From contig NZ_CP061292.1 of the NCBI RefSeq assembly GCF_018687475.1, forward strand, positions 868,001 to 932,000: 64,000 bases of DNA, given 5' to 3'. The notes under the pieces were generated by a model, which saw only the letters and a list, made by a program, of their open reading frames with translations, did not search any database and was not told where the DNA came from. Shown one piece after another: positions 17,985-29,075 of the stretch (position 1 is its first letter; every line of letters begins with the position of its first letter). The translations under genes were made by a program, and so were the position numbers. The stretch comes from Polynucleobacter sp. MWH-UH24A. Its GTDB lineage: Bacteria > Pseudomonadota > Gammaproteobacteria > Burkholderiales > Burkholderiaceae.

Positions 17985-20900
17985 CTAAGCCGTTGATGAG
18001 AGCGCAGGGGTCGGAAATGCATGAGCGGAAGTAACCAAAGCCGTGCTTAAGAGTTTCATGAGCTGCCGAATTGCCTCGATGCGCTGCTCAAGCTGATTAA
18101 ACGCGGATCCTTTAGTAGGTAAGTATTTAATCCGATCTTGGCCATTGAGTTGCACTTGGGGATTGGATTGCACCAAGCGAATTAATTTCACAGGATCTAA
18201 GGGGGGATGTGCAATAAAGGTTATCTGAATACCATTTGGACTCGCATCCATTTTCTGGATTCCATACAAGACCATTTCAAGGCGCAGGCGATGGGTCTCA
18301 TAAAAGGCATTTGCTGGATCAGGTAAATTTCCAAAGCGATCGACGAGCTCCTCGCGTAACTGACTTAAGTTATCAAAGTCCTCACAGCTAGCAAAGCGTT
18401 TATACAACGATAGGCGCTCGTGAACATCGGGACAGTAATCGGCGGGTAAGAGAGCAGGTGCACCTAAATTGACATCGGTTATCGCTTGCATGGGAGAGAG
18501 CAGATCGGGCTCTTTGCCACTGCGCAATGACTTGACGGCACGATTGAGCATCTCGGTATACAACTGAAACCCTATCTCATGAATCTCCCCCGATTGTTTA
18601 TCACCCAAAACCTCGCCAGCCCCCCGAATCTCTAAATCGTGCATGGCCAGATAAAAACCAGAGCCTAGTTCTTCCATTGCCACAATCGCATCTAAGCGTA
18701 AATTGGCTTGCTTGGTGAGGGCATCCGGATCGGGTACCAAGAGATACGCATAGGCTTGATGGTGCGAGCGGCCCACCCGACCACGCAACTGGTGCAGCTG
18801 AGCTAAACCAAACTTATCGGCGCGGTGCATGATGATGGTATTGGCGGTTGGTACGTCGATGCCGGTCTCAATAATGGTGGTGCAAAGCAGGACATTGCTA
18901 CGCTGGGTCACAAAATCACGCATCACCGCCTCAAGTTCACGTTCGTGCATTTGACCGTGTGCGACAGCAATTCGGGCTTCAGGTAGGAGGATTTGTAGAG
19001 CTTGCTTGCGATTTTGAATGGTCTCCACCTCGTTGTGCAAGAAATACACCTGACCACCGCGCTTGATCTCACGCAGGACCGCTTCACGAATCACGCCATC
19101 GCTCTCACGTCGCACAAAGGTCTTAATGGCTAGACGTTTCTGAGGAGCGGTAGCGATGACCGAGAACTCACGCAAACCCTCCAGCGCCATACCCAAAGTG
19201 CGCGGTATTGGGGTCGCAGTGAGTGTCAAGATATCCACCTCAGCACGCAGCGCCTTCAAGGCATCTTTCTGACGCACACCAAAGCGATGCTCTTCATCAA
19301 CAATCACTAAACCAAGGCGAGCAAATTGCGTTTCTTTGGATAGCAACTTATGAGTACCAATCACAATATCAGCATCACCCGCAGCAATCGCAGCCAATGC
19401 GGTACTAATTTCCTTTGCGGTCTTAAAGCGGGAGAGCTCGACAATGCGCACAGGCCAAGCGGCAAAGCGATCTTTCCAAGTGGCGGCATGTTGCTCCGCT
19501 AAGAGGGTGGTTGGAGCCAGAATAGCCACTTGCTTGCCACCCATGACCGCAATAAAGCTGGCGCGCAGTGCCACTTCAGTTTTACCAAAGCCGACATCAC
19601 CGCAGACCAAGCGATCCATCGGCTTGCCACTGGTCATATCACCAATCACTGCAGCAATGGCATTGGCTTGATCGGGGGTCTCCTCAAAACCAAAACTTTC
19701 CGAGAATGCCGCATAGTCATGCGCTGAGAACTCAAAAGCATGACCTTTGCGGATTGCTCGTGCCGCATACAGATTGAGAAGCTCTGCTGCCGTATCCCGA
19801 ATTTGCTGAGCAGCCTTACGTTTGGCTTTATCCCACTGACCAGACCCCAGTTGATGCAAAGGTGCTGAATCGGGATCGGCTCCTGCGTAGCGCGTGACCT
19901 GATGCAATTGTTGAACGGGCACATACAAAGTTGCATCATGTGCGTAGACGAGATGCAAGAACTCCTCGAAGGCGGGCGCTTCTTTGGGACCTGCCATATT
20001 CAGTAATACCAAACCTTGGTAACGACCAATGCCATGTTCAACATGAACCACGGGGTCGCCCACTTTGAGCTCGGATAAATCTTTAAAGAGGGTATCGGGA
20101 TCGGTGTTACTGGTTTCTTTACTACGACGCTGACGTGCAGTTTGAGTAAAGAGCTCAGCCTCGGTAATGAGGAGTAATTGCTGCGGTTGCCACACAAATC
20201 CATTAAAAAGTGGCGATACGCAACACCCAAAACGTTCATTGCCTTTCATAAAATCAGCAATGGTGTTTGCGCTCTGTGGATGCAAAGCAAATACCACATC
20301 CTCAGAAGCCCCGAGATTACTTTCCTCAATCAGTTGCCGAATGGATTCCAGTCGTCCTGCACTCTCAGCGCAAATTAATACACGCCATTCATTTTGTGCA
20401 ACCAGCTGACGTAAGCGTTTTAAGGGATCTGCATCGCGTCGATGAACGGCAACATCTGGCAATGGCGTAAAAACCGGTTCTGTGCTTGAATCTAAAACGG
20501 TTTGTGACTGAAGGACAAAGCGTGGATACGGCTTCGCAATCGTATAAAACTGCTCTAAGCTCAAAAATAAATCGTGGGGCTTGAGAACTGGGCGCTCGAG
20601 ATCGTGCTTGAGAAAATCGTAGCGTTGCTCGGTATCTTTCCAAAACTGCGTGATGCTGGTTTCAATATCGCCGACATACCCCACACATATTGCATGGTGA
20701 TGATCGGATTCATTGCTGCGCACAAAGTAATCGAAGATCGTTGTGGTTTCATCAAAGAAGAGTGGGAGATAGGATTCAATTCCTGCCGTCGGAATTCCAG
20801 TGCTGACATCTTTATAGATCGCACAACGCGTGGGGTCCCCTTCAAAATACTCGCGCCAGCGTCCTCGAAAGGCGGTACGTGAGGCCTCATCGAACGGAAA

Positions 20901-21599
20901 TTCATGACCTGGAAGTAAGCGGATTTCTTTAACGGGATACAAGCTACGTTGGGTGTCTGGATCAAAGGCGCGAATATGTTCAATCTCATCGCCAAAGAGA
21001 TCGAGTCGATAGGGTAGGGATGAGCCCATCGGGAACAAATCAATCAAGCCACCGCGGATGCTGTATTCACCGGGGCGCATTACTGCGCTGACGGGGTCGT
21101 AACCTGCCTGTTGCAATTGCAAACGGAGTGCCTCTTCATTTAAGCGCTCCCCTTGGCGAAAGAAAAAAGTATGAGCAGATAAAAATGCGGGTGGCGCGAG
21201 GCGCTGTAAGGCTGTGGTTACTGGCATCAAAATGAGATCGCAGGTGCCATTTTGCATTTCGTAGAGCGTGGCTAAGCGCTCTGAGATTAAATCTTGATGC
21301 GGCGAGAAATGATCGTAGGGCAAGATCTCCCAATCCGGCAGCAAACGAATACGCAATTGCGGAGCAAAGCTCGGAATCTCTTCCAACAATCGTTGGGCAT
21401 CGGTTGCACTAGCGCAAAACACTACAAACTGGCTGTAGTGCGCGCGGTAGGCGATTGCCATTTGTGCAAGGAGTGCGGCATCGGCGGAGCCAACCACGGA
21501 ATCGAAGGTAAAGCGTTGCCCCGCCCGCAGCACGGGAATAGGGGGTGTAAGTAAAGCAGCAGGCCTTGGCGCTGCCGCTGGATTGACAGCATCCGACAT
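17985..21599 (-). CDS. mfd: Transcription-repair coupling factor Mfd
   Basis: Mfd removes stalled RNA polymerase from DNA lesions and recruits UvrA. The 1204-residue protein shows, in order, a UvrB-homology region, the CarD-like RNA-polymerase interaction domain (LKVGDPVVHVEHGIGRYQGLV) and the RecG-like translocase. The translocase has Walker A GDVGFGKTEVAL, the DEEH box (VIVDEEHRFGVRQK), LTATPIPRTL and QLRGRVGRS. A C-terminal TRCF domain closes it. The length is usual for the family (about 1150). It is divergent from ispD with 46 bases between the starts. Confidence 0.97.
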   Translation of the reverse strand: MSDAVNPAAAPRPAALLTPPIPVLRAGQRFTFDSVVGSADAALLAQMAIAYRAHYSQFVVFCASATDAQRLLEEIPSFAPQLRIRLLPDWEILPYDHFSPHQDLISERLATLYEMQNGTCDLILMPVTTALQRLAPPAFLSAHTFFFRQGERLNEEALRLQLQQAGYDPVSAVMRPGEYSIRGGLIDLFPMGSSLPYRLDLFGDEIEHIRAFDPDTQRSLYPVKEIRLLPGHEFPFDEASRTAFRGRWREYFEGDPTRCAIYKDVSTGIPTAGIESYLPLFFDETTTIFDYFVRSNESDHHHAICVGYVGDIETSITQFWKDTEQRYDFLKHDLERPVLKPHDLFLSLEQFYTIAKPYPRFVLQSQTVLDSSTEPVFTPLPDVAVHRRDADPLKRLRQLVAQNEWRVLICAESAGRLESIRQLIEESNLGASEDVVFALHPQSANTIADFMKGNERFGCCVSPLFNGFVWQPQQLLLITEAELFTQTARQRRSKETSNTDPDTLFKDLSELKVGDPVVHVEHGIGRYQGLVLLNMAGPKEAPAFEEFLHLVYAHDATLYVPVQQLHQVTRYAGADPDSAPLHQLGSGQWDKAKRKAAQQIRDTAAELLNLYAARAIRKGHAFEFSAHDYAAFSESFGFEETPDQANAIAAVIGDMTSGKPMDRLVCGDVGFGKTEVALRASFIAVMGGKQVAILAPTTLLAEQHAATWKDRFAAWPVRIVELSRFKTAKEISTALAAIAAGDADIVIGTHKLLSKETQFARLGLVIVDEEHRFGVRQKDALKALRAEVDILTLTATPIPRTLGMALEGLREFSVIATAPQKRLAIKTFVRRESDGVIREAVLREIKRGGQVYFLHNEVETIQNRKQALQILLPEARIAVAHGQMHERELEAVMRDFVTQRSNVLLCTTIIETGIDVPTANTIIMHRADKFGLAQLHQLRGRVGRSHHQAYAYLLVPDPDALTKQANLRLDAIVAMEELGSGFYLAMHDLEIRGAGEVLGDKQSGEIHEIGFQLYTEMLNRAVKSLRSGKEPDLLSPMQAITDVNLGAPALLPADYCPDVHERLSLYKRFASCEDFDNLSQLREELVDRFGNLPDPANAFYETHRLRLEMVLYGIQKMDASPNGIQITFIAHPPLDPVKLIRLVQSNPQVQLNGQDRIKYLPTKGSAFNQLEQRIEAIRQLMKLLSTALVTSAHAFPTPALSSTA

Positions 21600-21645
21600 C
21601 TAGAAGCATTATAGAATCAGGTATGCATTCCAATCGAACCCTGCT

Positions 21646-22401
21646 ATGGCAACCATAAGCAAACGTTGCCATGCTGTACTGCCCTCTGCAGGGATGGGTG
21701 TGCGCTTGGGTGGTGATCAGCCAAAGCAATTTCGTCATTTGGCCGGTAAGCCCATGTTGCTCTATGCCTTAGATGCATTCTTCCAATGTCCTGAGGTGAA
21801 CTCCGTTTGGATCGGAATAAGTCCTGGCTCCAATCCCTTGATTCATGATCTGAAGTCCCGCTACCCCAATCCGACCAAACGCTTTGAGTTTCTAGAAACC
21901 GGGGGTCCCACTCGGCAGCAAACCGTATTAAATACCCTCGCAGCAATGCTTGATCTTGGTGTCGATCCATACGATTGGGTATTGGTGCATGACGCAGCCC
22001 GTCCAGGTATTACCCCTGAATTAATTGTTCGCCTCATCACCTTAGTAAAGGCCCAAGAGCAAGTCGATGATCATCAGCAGGCACTGCAATCCGGTGGCCT
22101 CTTAGCGATGCCAGTTGCTGACACGATGAAAGAAACCACGCAAGACGCCATGCGCTCACAAACCACGATTGATCGCTCCCGTCTTTGGCAAGCCCAAACC
22201 CCACAAATGTTTCCTCTTCAGGTTTTGCACGATGCCCTTGATCAAGCGATACGCGATGGAGCCAATATTACCGACGAAGCCAGTGCAATTGAACGCTTAG
22301 GTGGGCAACCCCTTTTGGTGGAAGGCGCCACCCGAAACTTTAAGGTGACGCACCCGGCAGATTGGGACTTAATGGAGTTGGTGCTCAGTGAGCGTCGGTA
22401 A
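21646..22401 (+). CDS. ispD: 2-C-methyl-D-erythritol 4-phosphate cytidylyltransferase IspD
   Basis: IspD joins CTP to MEP in the non-mevalonate isoprenoid pathway. The 251 residues have the nucleotidyltransferase P-loop AVLPSAGMGVRLGGDQPKQF near residue 11, VHDAARPGITPELI near 113 and ITDEASAIERLG near 205. An insertion of Gln-rich sequence (KAQEQVDDHQQALQSGG, residues 133-149) makes it slightly longer than E. coli IspD (236). ispF begins 9 bases after its stop. Confidence 0.95.
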   Translation: MATISKRCHAVLPSAGMGVRLGGDQPKQFRHLAGKPMLLYALDAFFQCPEVNSVWIGISPGSNPLIHDLKSRYPNPTKRFEFLETGGPTRQQTVLNTLAAMLDLGVDPYDWVLVHDAARPGITPELIVRLITLVKAQEQVDDHQQALQSGGLLAMPVADTMKETTQDAMRSQTTIDRSRLWQAQTPQMFPLQVLHDALDQAIRDGANITDEASAIERLGGQPLLVEGATRNFKVTHPADWDLMELVLSERR

Positions 22402-22410
22402 AATAGCGTC

Positions 22411-22905
22411 ATGACAACTAGCATTCCATTTCGGATCGGACAGGGTTATGACATTCATGCCTTAGTCCCTGATCGCAAATTGATTCTTGGAGGAGTAACC
22501 ATTCCCTATGAAAAGGGCCTGCTTGGTCACTCGGACGCCGATGCACTCCTGCATGCCATTACCGATGCACTTTTAGGTGCCGCAGGATTGCATGACATTG
22601 GGCAAATGTTTCCGGATGACGATGTGCGCTTTAAAGATATGGATAGCCGAGTTCTTCTGCGTGCAGCCTTGCAAAAAGTGCAAGCGGTGGGCTATCAAGT
22701 GGGTAATGTCGATGCCACCGTAATTTGTCAAAAACCAAAATTAGCCACGTACATACCGGAGATGGTGCGCAATATTGCCAGCGACTTGAAGGTGACCGAT
22801 AGCCACGTTAATTTGAAAGCCAAAACCAATGAATCCTTAGGCCATCTGGGTCGGGGTGAGGGAATCGCGGTGCATGCCGTAGCTCTCCTCTATAAGGCAT
22901 TGTAG
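22411..22905 (+). CDS. ispF: 2-C-methyl-D-erythritol 2,4-cyclodiphosphate synthase IspF
   Basis: IspF cyclises CDP-ME-2-phosphate to MEcPP. It is a 164-residue trimeric zinc enzyme with GQGYDIHAL (metal-binding Asp and His) near residue 10, [21 protein letters not shown] near 38 and a terminal [18 protein letters not shown]. It directly follows ispD, so two consecutive-cluster steps of the pathway are co-expressed; ispE, which acts between them, is not here. Confidence 0.96.
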   Translation: MTTSIPFRIGQGYDIHALVPDRKLILGGVTIPYEKGLLGHSDADALLHAITDALLGAAGLHDIGQMFPDDDVRFKDMDSRVLLRAALQKVQAVGYQVGNVDATVICQKPKLATYIPEMVRNIASDLKVTDSHVNLKAKTNESLGHLGRGEGIAVHAVALLYKAL

Positions 22906-22958
22906 AATCTACCTTTTACGTGAATTCTGAGCCAGTTCGTGTCTGCATCGCTTAAATA

Positions 22959-23045
22959 GCGAGGATGGCGAAATTGGTAGACGCACCAGGTTTAGGTCCT
23001 GACGCCAGAAATGGTGTGGGGGTTCGAGTCCCCCTCCTCGCACCA
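22959..23045 (+). tRNA. tRNA-Leu(UAG)
   Basis: The 87-base gene has acceptor arms GCGAGGA/TCCTCGC, D-loop GCGAAATTGGTAGACGC, anticodon loop TTTAGGT (anticodon TAG), a long class II variable arm and TTCGAGTC. The CCA end is encoded (23043-23045). It stands alone between ispF and tig. Confidence 0.97.
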
Positions 23046-23095
23046 CACGGCTGCTTGGCTTAGTCTTCACATCTAACCTTCATAAAGAGGCTGTA

Positions 23096-24427
23096 GTGCA
23101 AATCGAAAACTTAGGTAGCTTAGACCGCAAAATTACTCTCCAATTTAATCGTGCTGATGTGAATCAAGCACGCGAGGCCCGTTTAAATAAGATTGGTAAA
23201 TCCATGAAGATGCCCGGCTTTCGTCCAGGCAAGGTGCCCAAGAAAATGGTGGAGCAGCAATACGGCCTGCAAGTGGATTTTGAGGTTCAGTACGACAAAG
23301 CCTCTCAACTCTTTTATGAGGTTAGCAAGAAAGAGGGGATTAAATTAGCCAGCCAACCCCGCTTGGAACCCAAAAGCGAAATTGGCGCTGACGAAGTTGT
23401 GTTTGATGCCTTCTTTGAGGTTCTGCCCGAAGTCAAGATTGGTGACTTCAGTAACTCGGAGTTAACCCGTTACACCACCGAAGTGAACGACCCTGAAATC
23501 GATCGGGCGCTCGATGTTCTTCGCAAACAACGCGTGCACTATCACTCGCGCGGCGAAGCAGGTGACCACGGCGATGGTGGTTCGGATACAAGTGCTCAAA
23601 AAGATGATCAAGTGACTCTGGATTTTGTCGGCACGATTGATGGTGTGGAGTTTGCCGGCGGTAAAGCCGATGACTTCAAGTTTGTGATTGGTGCGGGTCA
23701 GATGCTCCCTGAGTTCGAGGCTGCAGCATTGGGACTCAAGAAGGGCGAGAGTAAGACCTTCCCTTTAAGCTTCCCAGCGGAGTATCACGGCAAAGAGGTG
23801 GCAGGTAAAACCGCTCAGTTCACGATTACGATGAAGGATGTGGCCTGGCCCCATTTACCCCCAGTCGATGAAGAGTTTGCCAAGTCCCTTGGAATTACCG
23901 AGGGCGGTGTCGAGAAAATGCGCAGTGAGATCAAAGCCAACATGGAGCGTGAAGTGAAGCGGCGCACCGAGGCTCTTCTTAAAAACCAAGTGATGGATGA
24001 GTTGATTAAGCAATGCCAACTTGATGCTCCTAAGTCATTAATTACTAGTGAACAAGAGCGTTTGATAGAAGGCGCTCGTCAAGATCTAATGCAACGGGGT
24101 ATCCCTAACGCCAAAGATGCACCAATTCCAGCTGAGATGTTTGCTGAGCAAGCCGACAAGCGCGTGCGTCTTGGTCTGATTTTGTCGGATCTCGTCAAGC
24201 TTCACAACTTAACCGCCACCCCCGATCAAATTAAAGCCTCAATTGAGGAGACCGCAGCAACCTACGAGGATCCTAAGGAAGTAGTGCGCTGGTACTACAG
24301 CGATCCAAGCCGCCTTAAAGAAGTGGAAGCTGTAGTTCTTGAGGAGAATGTGGTTAAACACATTTGCGGCCTCGCGAAGGTAACCGATAAATCGGTTAGT
24401 TTCGAAGAGCTCAGCAAAATGAGTTAA
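23096..24427 (+). CDS. tig: Trigger factor (ribosome-associated chaperone and peptidyl-prolyl isomerase)
   Basis: Trigger factor binds ribosomal protein L23 and shields nascent chains. The 443 residues start with a ribosome-binding domain carrying the [16 protein letters not shown] signature near residue 42. An FKBP-type isomerase domain follows ([25 protein letters not shown] near 173), then a helical C-terminal domain. The GTG start at 23096 follows AAAGAGG at 23083-23089. An acidic Gly/Asp/Ser-rich insert lies near residues 158-168 ([11 protein letters not shown]). It heads the tig-clpP-clpX-lon block. Confidence 0.96.
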   Translation: MQIENLGSLDRKITLQFNRADVNQAREARLNKIGKSMKMPGFRPGKVPKKMVEQQYGLQVDFEVQYDKASQLFYEVSKKEGIKLASQPRLEPKSEIGADEVVFDAFFEVLPEVKIGDFSNSELTRYTTEVNDPEIDRALDVLRKQRVHYHSRGEAGDHGDGGSDTSAQKDDQVTLDFVGTIDGVEFAGGKADDFKFVIGAGQMLPEFEAAALGLKKGESKTFPLSFPAEYHGKEVAGKTAQFTITMKDVAWPHLPPVDEEFAKSLGITEGGVEKMRSEIKANMEREVKRRTEALLKNQVMDELIKQCQLDAPKSLITSEQERLIEGARQDLMQRGIPNAKDAPIPAEMFAEQADKRVRLGLILSDLVKLHNLTATPDQIKASIEETAATYEDPKEVVRWYYSDPSRLKEVEAVVLEENVVKHICGLAKVTDKSVSFEELSKMS

Positions 24428-24458
24428 TCTAATAGCCAATGATCACTCTAGAAAGTCA

Positions 24459-25076
24459 ATGAGCATGAGCGCACTTGAGACCCAAGCCCTTGGTTTAGTC
24501 CCGATGGTGGTAGAGACCTCTGGACGAGGAGAGCGTGCGTACGATATTTATTCACGCCTATTAAAAGAGCGTGTGGTATTTCTGGTGGGTGAGGTCAATG
24601 ACCAAACTGCCAACTTGGTGATCGCGCAATTGCTATTTCTGGAGAGCGAGAACCCCGATAAAGAGATCTCCCTCTACATCAACTCCCCGGGTGGATCGGT
24701 GTCTGCTGGTTTAGCAATCTACGACACCATGCAATTTATTAAACCGCATGTAAGTACCTTGTGCATGGGTATGGCCGCCAGCATGGGCGCCTTCTTGCTA
24801 GCTGCTGGTGAAAAAGGCAAGCGTTATGCCTTACCCAACGCCCGTGTGATGATTCATCAACCTTTGGGTGGCGCACGAGGACAAGCCTCTGATATCGAGA
24901 TCCAAGCCCGCGAGATTTTGTATCTGCGTGAACGTTTGAACACGATCTTGTCGCAGCGCACCGGTCAAACCATTGAGACCATTGCTAAAGATACGGATCG
25001 TGATAACTTTATGTCAGCCGAGCAGGCCCGCGATTACGGTTTAGTCGATAAAGTGATCGATCAGCGCGGTAGCTAA
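24459..25076 (+). CDS. clpP: ATP-dependent Clp protease proteolytic subunit
   Basis: ClpP forms the double-heptamer proteolytic barrel that works with ClpX. The 205 residues include the nucleophile Ser in [11 protein letters not shown] near residue 107, the His in [12 protein letters not shown] near 132 and the Asp in [14 protein letters not shown] near 180. The length matches other ClpP proteins with a short propeptide. clpX begins 15 bases after its stop. Confidence 0.97.
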   Translation: MSMSALETQALGLVPMVVETSGRGERAYDIYSRLLKERVVFLVGEVNDQTANLVIAQLLFLESENPDKEISLYINSPGGSVSAGLAIYDTMQFIKPHVSTLCMGMAASMGAFLLAAGEKGKRYALPNARVMIHQPLGGARGQASDIEIQAREILYLRERLNTILSQRTGQTIETIAKDTDRDNFMSAEQARDYGLVDKVIDQRGS

Positions 25077-25091
25077 TAGTAAGAACGAGCG

Positions 25092-26459
25092 ATGAGCGAA
25101 ACCACCACCACGGATAAAACGCTGTACTGTTCCTTCTGTGGCAAAAGCCAGCATGAGGTCAAAAAACTGATTGCTGGCCCATCGGTGTTCATTTGTGACG
25201 AGTGCATTGATCTGTGCACTGACATTATTCAAGAAGAGATTGCCAAAGAGCCTCTCACCACGAAAGGCGACGCACTCCCGTCCCCGCAAGAGATTCGGTT
25301 AAACCTAGACCAGTATGTGATCGGCCAGGATCTGGCGAAGAAGACTCTAGCCGTTGCTGTTTATAACCATTACAAGCGCTTATTGCACTTGCCTGCACCG
25401 AAAGTGAAAAAGGCAGATGGCGATAAAGCAGAAGCAGCAAAAGATGGCAAGAAAACTGCCACTGCACAAGCGGGCAATAACAAGCCACTGGTTGATGGTG
25501 TGGAGTTGGCCAAAAGTAATATTTTGCTCATTGGTCCGACTGGTTCTGGCAAGACCTTATTAGCGCAAACCTTAGCGCGTATGCTGGATGTGCCTTTTGT
25601 GATGGCCGACGCCACGACGCTCACTGAGGCGGGATATGTGGGCGAAGACGTTGAGAACATTATTCAGAAGCTCTTGCAAAACTGCGACTACAACATTGAG
25701 AAGGCAGAGCGCGGCATTGTGTACATTGATGAGATCGATAAGATCTCGCGTAAATCCGATAACCCCTCCATTACACGTGACGTCTCGGGTGAGGGTGTGC
25801 AACAAGCATTACTCAAATTGATTGAAGGCACGATGGCCTCGGTGCCACCTCAGGGTGGACGCAAGCACCCCAATCAAGACTTCTTGCAAGTCGACACCAC
25901 CAATATCCTGTTTATCTGTGGCGGTGCCTTTGATGGTCTAGAGAAGGTCATAGCGCAACGTACGCAAAAGACCGGTATCGGTTTTGGGGCAGAGGTCGCT
26001 GCCAAGGATAGTCGTGGCATTGGCCAGCTTCTCGCGGAAGTGGAACCCGAGGATCTCATCAAGTTTGGCTTAATTCCGGAGCTGATTGGTCGTCTACCAG
26101 TTCTAGCAACCTTAGCCGAGCTCGACGAGACCGCTTTGGTGGCCATCTTGACCGAACCTAAAAATGCGCTAGTTAAGCAATATCAAGCATTGCTCGGCAT
26201 GGAGGGTGTGGAGCTCGAGGTGCGCGCCGAGGCTTTGAGTGCAATCGCCAAGAAAGCCATTGCCCGTAAGACTGGCGCTCGAGGCCTGCGATCCCTACTT
26301 GAAGGCGTGCTCATGGATGTCATGTACGAGCTGCCATCGATGAAGAATGTTCAGAAAGTCGTGATTGACGACAGTACGGTACAGTCTGGCACTAAACCGT
26401 TGATTGTGTACAAGCAGGGCAGTGATGAGAACGAGTCATCCCTGACCAAAAAGGCCTAG
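25092..26459 (+). CDS. clpX: ATP-dependent Clp protease ATP-binding subunit ClpX
   Basis: ClpX is the AAA+ unfoldase feeding ClpP. The 455-residue protein has an N-terminal zinc domain (CSFCGKSQ with CDECIDLC), Walker A GPTGSGKT near residue 143, Walker [10 protein letters not shown], and the IGF-type loop region [15 protein letters not shown] that docks on ClpP. A Lys/Ala-rich insertion (residues 103-131) between the zinc domain and the AAA+ core makes it about 30 residues longer than E. coli ClpX. The stop codon lies in the middle of a 16-base perfect palindrome. Confidence 0.97.
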   Translation: MSETTTTDKTLYCSFCGKSQHEVKKLIAGPSVFICDECIDLCTDIIQEEIAKEPLTTKGDALPSPQEIRLNLDQYVIGQDLAKKTLAVAVYNHYKRLLHLPAPKVKKADGDKAEAAKDGKKTATAQAGNNKPLVDGVELAKSNILLIGPTGSGKTLLAQTLARMLDVPFVMADATTLTEAGYVGEDVENIIQKLLQNCDYNIEKAERGIVYIDEIDKISRKSDNPSITRDVSGEGVQQALLKLIEGTMASVPPQGGRKHPNQDFLQVDTTNILFICGGAFDGLEKVIAQRTQKTGIGFGAEVAAKDSRGIGQLLAEVEPEDLIKFGLIPELIGRLPVLATLAELDETALVAILTEPKNALVKQYQALLGMEGVELEVRAEALSAIAKKAIARKTGARGLRSLLEGVLMDVMYELPSMKNVQKVVIDDSTVQSGTKPLIVYKQGSDENESSLTKKA

Positions 26460-26465
26460 GCCTTT
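26450..26465. repeat. 16-base perfect palindrome across the clpX stop codon
   Basis: AAAGGCCTAGGCCTTT is a perfect self-complement spanning the last codons and the TAG stop of clpX. There is no loop and no following T-run, so it is not a normal terminator. It may be a protein site or a chance product of the Lys-Ala-stop codons. Confidence 0.6.
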
Positions 26466-26505
26466 GCCAGAAAACCCCCAAAATCGGGCTATTTTTGCAA
26501 AATTA

Positions 26506-26529
26506 ACCCTAAATTGGGGTACTTTTCAT
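26506..26529 (+). terminator. Weak candidate terminator after clpX
   Basis: ACCCT (26506-26510) can pair with GGGGT (26516-26520) around AAATT, followed by ACTTTTCAT. The stem is short. The rest of the 157-base clpX-lon gap holds only A/T-rich sequence and the lon promoter. Confidence 0.25.
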
Positions 26530-26548
26530 CTTTTTTGTATGATTGGTA

Positions 26549-26576
26549 TTGAGTTTCCCAATGAACTCCCCACATA
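26549..26576 (+). promoter_or_regulatory. Candidate sigma-32 (heat-shock) promoter of lon
   Basis: TTGAGT (26549-26554), 13 bases, then CCCCACATA (26568-26576). This follows the RpoH pattern CTTGAA-N13-17-CCCCATNTA closely, in front of a gene that is RpoH-controlled in other proteobacteria. The start codon of lon is 40 bases downstream, behind CTGGAGAA. Confidence 0.65.
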
Positions 26577-26616
26577 GGTAGTATGCTAGTCATAGATCTA
26601 ACTGGAGAACAACGCA

Positions 26617-29049
26617 ATGCCAGGACAATTATTACTTCCTTCTGAACCCATCCAGTTACCTTTGTTGCCCTTAAGGGACGTGGTGGTTTTTCCCCATATG
26701 GTGATTCCATTATTTGTGGGTCGCCCCAAATCCATTAAAGCCCTTGAGGCTGCGATGGAAACCGGCAAGAGCGTCTTGTTGGTGGCACAAAAAGCCGCAG
26801 CGAAAGACGAACCCTCGGTTGAGGACCTCTATGAAGTGGGCTGTATCGCTAGCATCTTGCAAATGCTCAAACTCCCTGACGGTACCGTGAAGGTCCTCGT
26901 CGAAGGCTCGCAACGGGCTGAAGTGAGCCAGATTGAGGATAGCCTGGGCTACTTTAGTTGCGAAGCAACTCCTAAAGAGATTGAGGTGGTCGATGCGCAT
27001 GAGACCGAAGCGCTGCGCCGTGCGATCATGGCTCAGTTCGATCAGTACGTCAAACTCAATAAGAAAATCCCCCAAGAGATCTTGGCATCGCTTGCTGGTA
27101 TCGATGATCCAAGCCGCTTAGCCGATACCATTTGTGCACACCTGCCAGTAAAGCTTGAGCAAAAGCAGCGTTTACTGGAAATGAACGGAGTGATGCAGCG
27201 CTTAGAAAGCCTCTTAACGGATCTGGAGAGCGAGATTGATATCTTGCAAGTGGAAAAACGCATTCGTGGCCGCGTGAAGCGGCAGATGGAAAAGAGTCAG
27301 CGCGAGTACTACCTCAACGAGCAGGTTAAAGCGATTCAGAAGGAATTAGGCGAGGGTGAAGAAGGTGCTGACCTTGAGGAGCTCGAGAAGCGGATTAAAG
27401 CGGCGCGCATGCCAAAAGAGGCCTTGAAAAAAGCCGAGTCTGAGCTCAAGAAACTTAAACTCATGTCACCAATGTCGGCTGAGGCAACGGTGATCCGTAA
27501 CTTCATCGATACTTTGGTCAATTTGCCATGGCGCAAGAAGAGCAAGATCAACAACGACCTCAGCAATGCCGAGAAAGTATTGAACGAAGACCACTATGGT
27601 CTGGATAAGGTTAAAGAGCGCATCTTGGAGTACCTCGCGGTTCAGCAACGAGTCGATCGCGTCAAAGCACCCATTCTGTGTTTGGTTGGTCCGCCCGGAG
27701 TAGGTAAGACCTCGCTTGGGCAATCGGTTGCACGCGCCACCAACCGTAAGTTCGTGCGCATGGCCTTAGGTGGTGTGCGCGATGAGTCCGAGATTCGCGG
27801 CCATCGCCGTACCTACATTGGCTCGATGCCAGGCAAGATTCTGAGTAGTCTCACCAAGGTGGGTGTGCGTAATCCATTGTTCTTGCTCGATGAAGTGGAC
27901 AAGATGGGCATGGACTTCCGAGGCGATCCCGCGAGCGCTCTACTAGAGGTCTTAGACCCCGAGCAAAATCATACCTTCCAAGATCACTATGTTGAAGTGG
28001 ACTTTGATCTATCGGATGTGATGTTTGTGGCAACCGCAAATTCGCTCAACATCCCAGGACCATTATTAGATCGTATGGAAGTGATTCGCTTAGCGGGTTA
28101 CACCGAAGATGAGAAACTCAGTATTGCGAAGAACTACCTTATTCCAAAACAAAACAAGAACAATGGCTTAAAGGATGGCGAGCTCACCATTGAAGAGAGC
28201 GCGATTCGAAATATCATTCGGTATTACACGCGAGAGGCGGGCGTTCGTGCACTCGAGCGCGAGATTAGCAAAATCTGTCGTAAGACCGTGAAGATGTTGC
28301 TACTCAAAAAAGAGAGTGCGCCCATCAAAGTTGATGCCGACAACCTTGAGAAATTCTTATCGGTGCGCATGTTTGATTTTGGCTCTGCGGCCAAAGAGAA
28401 TCAAATTGGACAGGTTACGGGTCTCGCATGGACTGAAGTCGGTGGTGATTTGCTCACCATCGAAGCAGCGCTAATGCCAGGTAAGGGTACGATCACTCGA
28501 ACTGGCTCCATTGGTGATGTGATGAAGGAGTCCGTTGAAGCTGCAAGAACGGTGGTCCGCTCACGCGCCAAGGGTCTTGGAATTATCGATGAAGGCTTTG
28601 AGAAAAAAGATATTCATATTCACTTCCCAGAAGGCGCCACTCCAAAAGATGGTCCATCAGCAGGTATTGCAATTACCACCGCCTTGGTCTCGGTATTTAC
28701 CGGAATCCCCGTGCGTTCGGATATCGCCATGACCGGTGAGATCACCTTGCGAGGCGAAGTGCTCCCGATCGGCGGACTGAAAGAGAAACTTCTTGCTGCC
28801 CACCGCGGTGGAATTAAGTTGGTCCTGATTCCAGAAGAGAATGTGAAGGATTTGATTGATATTCCAGATAACGTGAAGAATGCAATCGAGATCGTCCCAG
28901 TGCGCTGGATCGATAAGGTCTTAGAGCTTGCCCTCGAGCGCAAACCTGAACCCTTGCCCGATCCTAGCCCTGAAGAGTTGGCCAAAAAGGCTGCCGAGGC
29001 TTCCAAGCAAACAAGTAGCCCCACGAGTGGAGATGTAATCAAACATTAA
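26617..29049 (+). CDS. lon: ATP-dependent protease La (Lon)
   Basis: Lon is the soluble AAA+ serine protease that degrades misfolded and regulatory proteins. The 810 residues contain the LAN substrate domain ([23 protein letters not shown]), Walker [10 protein letters not shown] near residue 356, Walker [12 protein letters not shown], and the proteolytic domain with the catalytic Ser in [15 protein letters not shown] and the Lys in [16 protein letters not shown]. The C-terminal tail is Ala/Ser-rich. Length and order are canonical for Lon A. Confidence 0.97.
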   Translation: MPGQLLLPSEPIQLPLLPLRDVVVFPHMVIPLFVGRPKSIKALEAAMETGKSVLLVAQKAAAKDEPSVEDLYEVGCIASILQMLKLPDGTVKVLVEGSQRAEVSQIEDSLGYFSCEATPKEIEVVDAHETEALRRAIMAQFDQYVKLNKKIPQEILASLAGIDDPSRLADTICAHLPVKLEQKQRLLEMNGVMQRLESLLTDLESEIDILQVEKRIRGRVKRQMEKSQREYYLNEQVKAIQKELGEGEEGADLEELEKRIKAARMPKEALKKAESELKKLKLMSPMSAEATVIRNFIDTLVNLPWRKKSKINNDLSNAEKVLNEDHYGLDKVKERILEYLAVQQRVDRVKAPILCLVGPPGVGKTSLGQSVARATNRKFVRMALGGVRDESEIRGHRRTYIGSMPGKILSSLTKVGVRNPLFLLDEVDKMGMDFRGDPASALLEVLDPEQNHTFQDHYVEVDFDLSDVMFVATANSLNIPGPLLDRMEVIRLAGYTEDEKLSIAKNYLIPKQNKNNGLKDGELTIEESAIRNIIRYYTREAGVRALEREISKICRKTVKMLLLKKESAPIKVDADNLEKFLSVRMFDFGSAAKENQIGQVTGLAWTEVGGDLLTIEAALMPGKGTITRTGSIGDVMKESVEAARTVVRSRAKGLGIIDEGFEKKDIHIHFPEGATPKDGPSAGIAITTALVSVFTGIPVRSDIAMTGEITLRGEVLPIGGLKEKLLAAHRGGIKLVLIPEENVKDLIDIPDNVKNAIEIVPVRWIDKVLELALERKPEPLPDPSPEELAKKAAEASKQTSSPTSGDVIKH

Positions 29050-29075
29050 GTTACAATCTCGGTTGTCAGTTTTAA

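Noticed and set aside
20561..21043. A 160-codon minus-strand frame inside mfd
   Set aside because: It is out of frame with Mfd on the same strand and has no homology; Mfd is intact there.
26473..26500. Stem in the first half of the clpX-lon gap
   Set aside because: Only a 3-base CCC/GGG pairing with a poor tail; not convincing as a terminator or riboswitch.
22906..29075. CRISPR arrays, insertion sequences, attachment sites and rRNA genes (searched here and across the window)
   Set aside because: No regularly spaced repeats, transposase-like proteins, integrase genes or rRNA signatures were seen; the tRNA genes are intact, without flanking partial duplicates.
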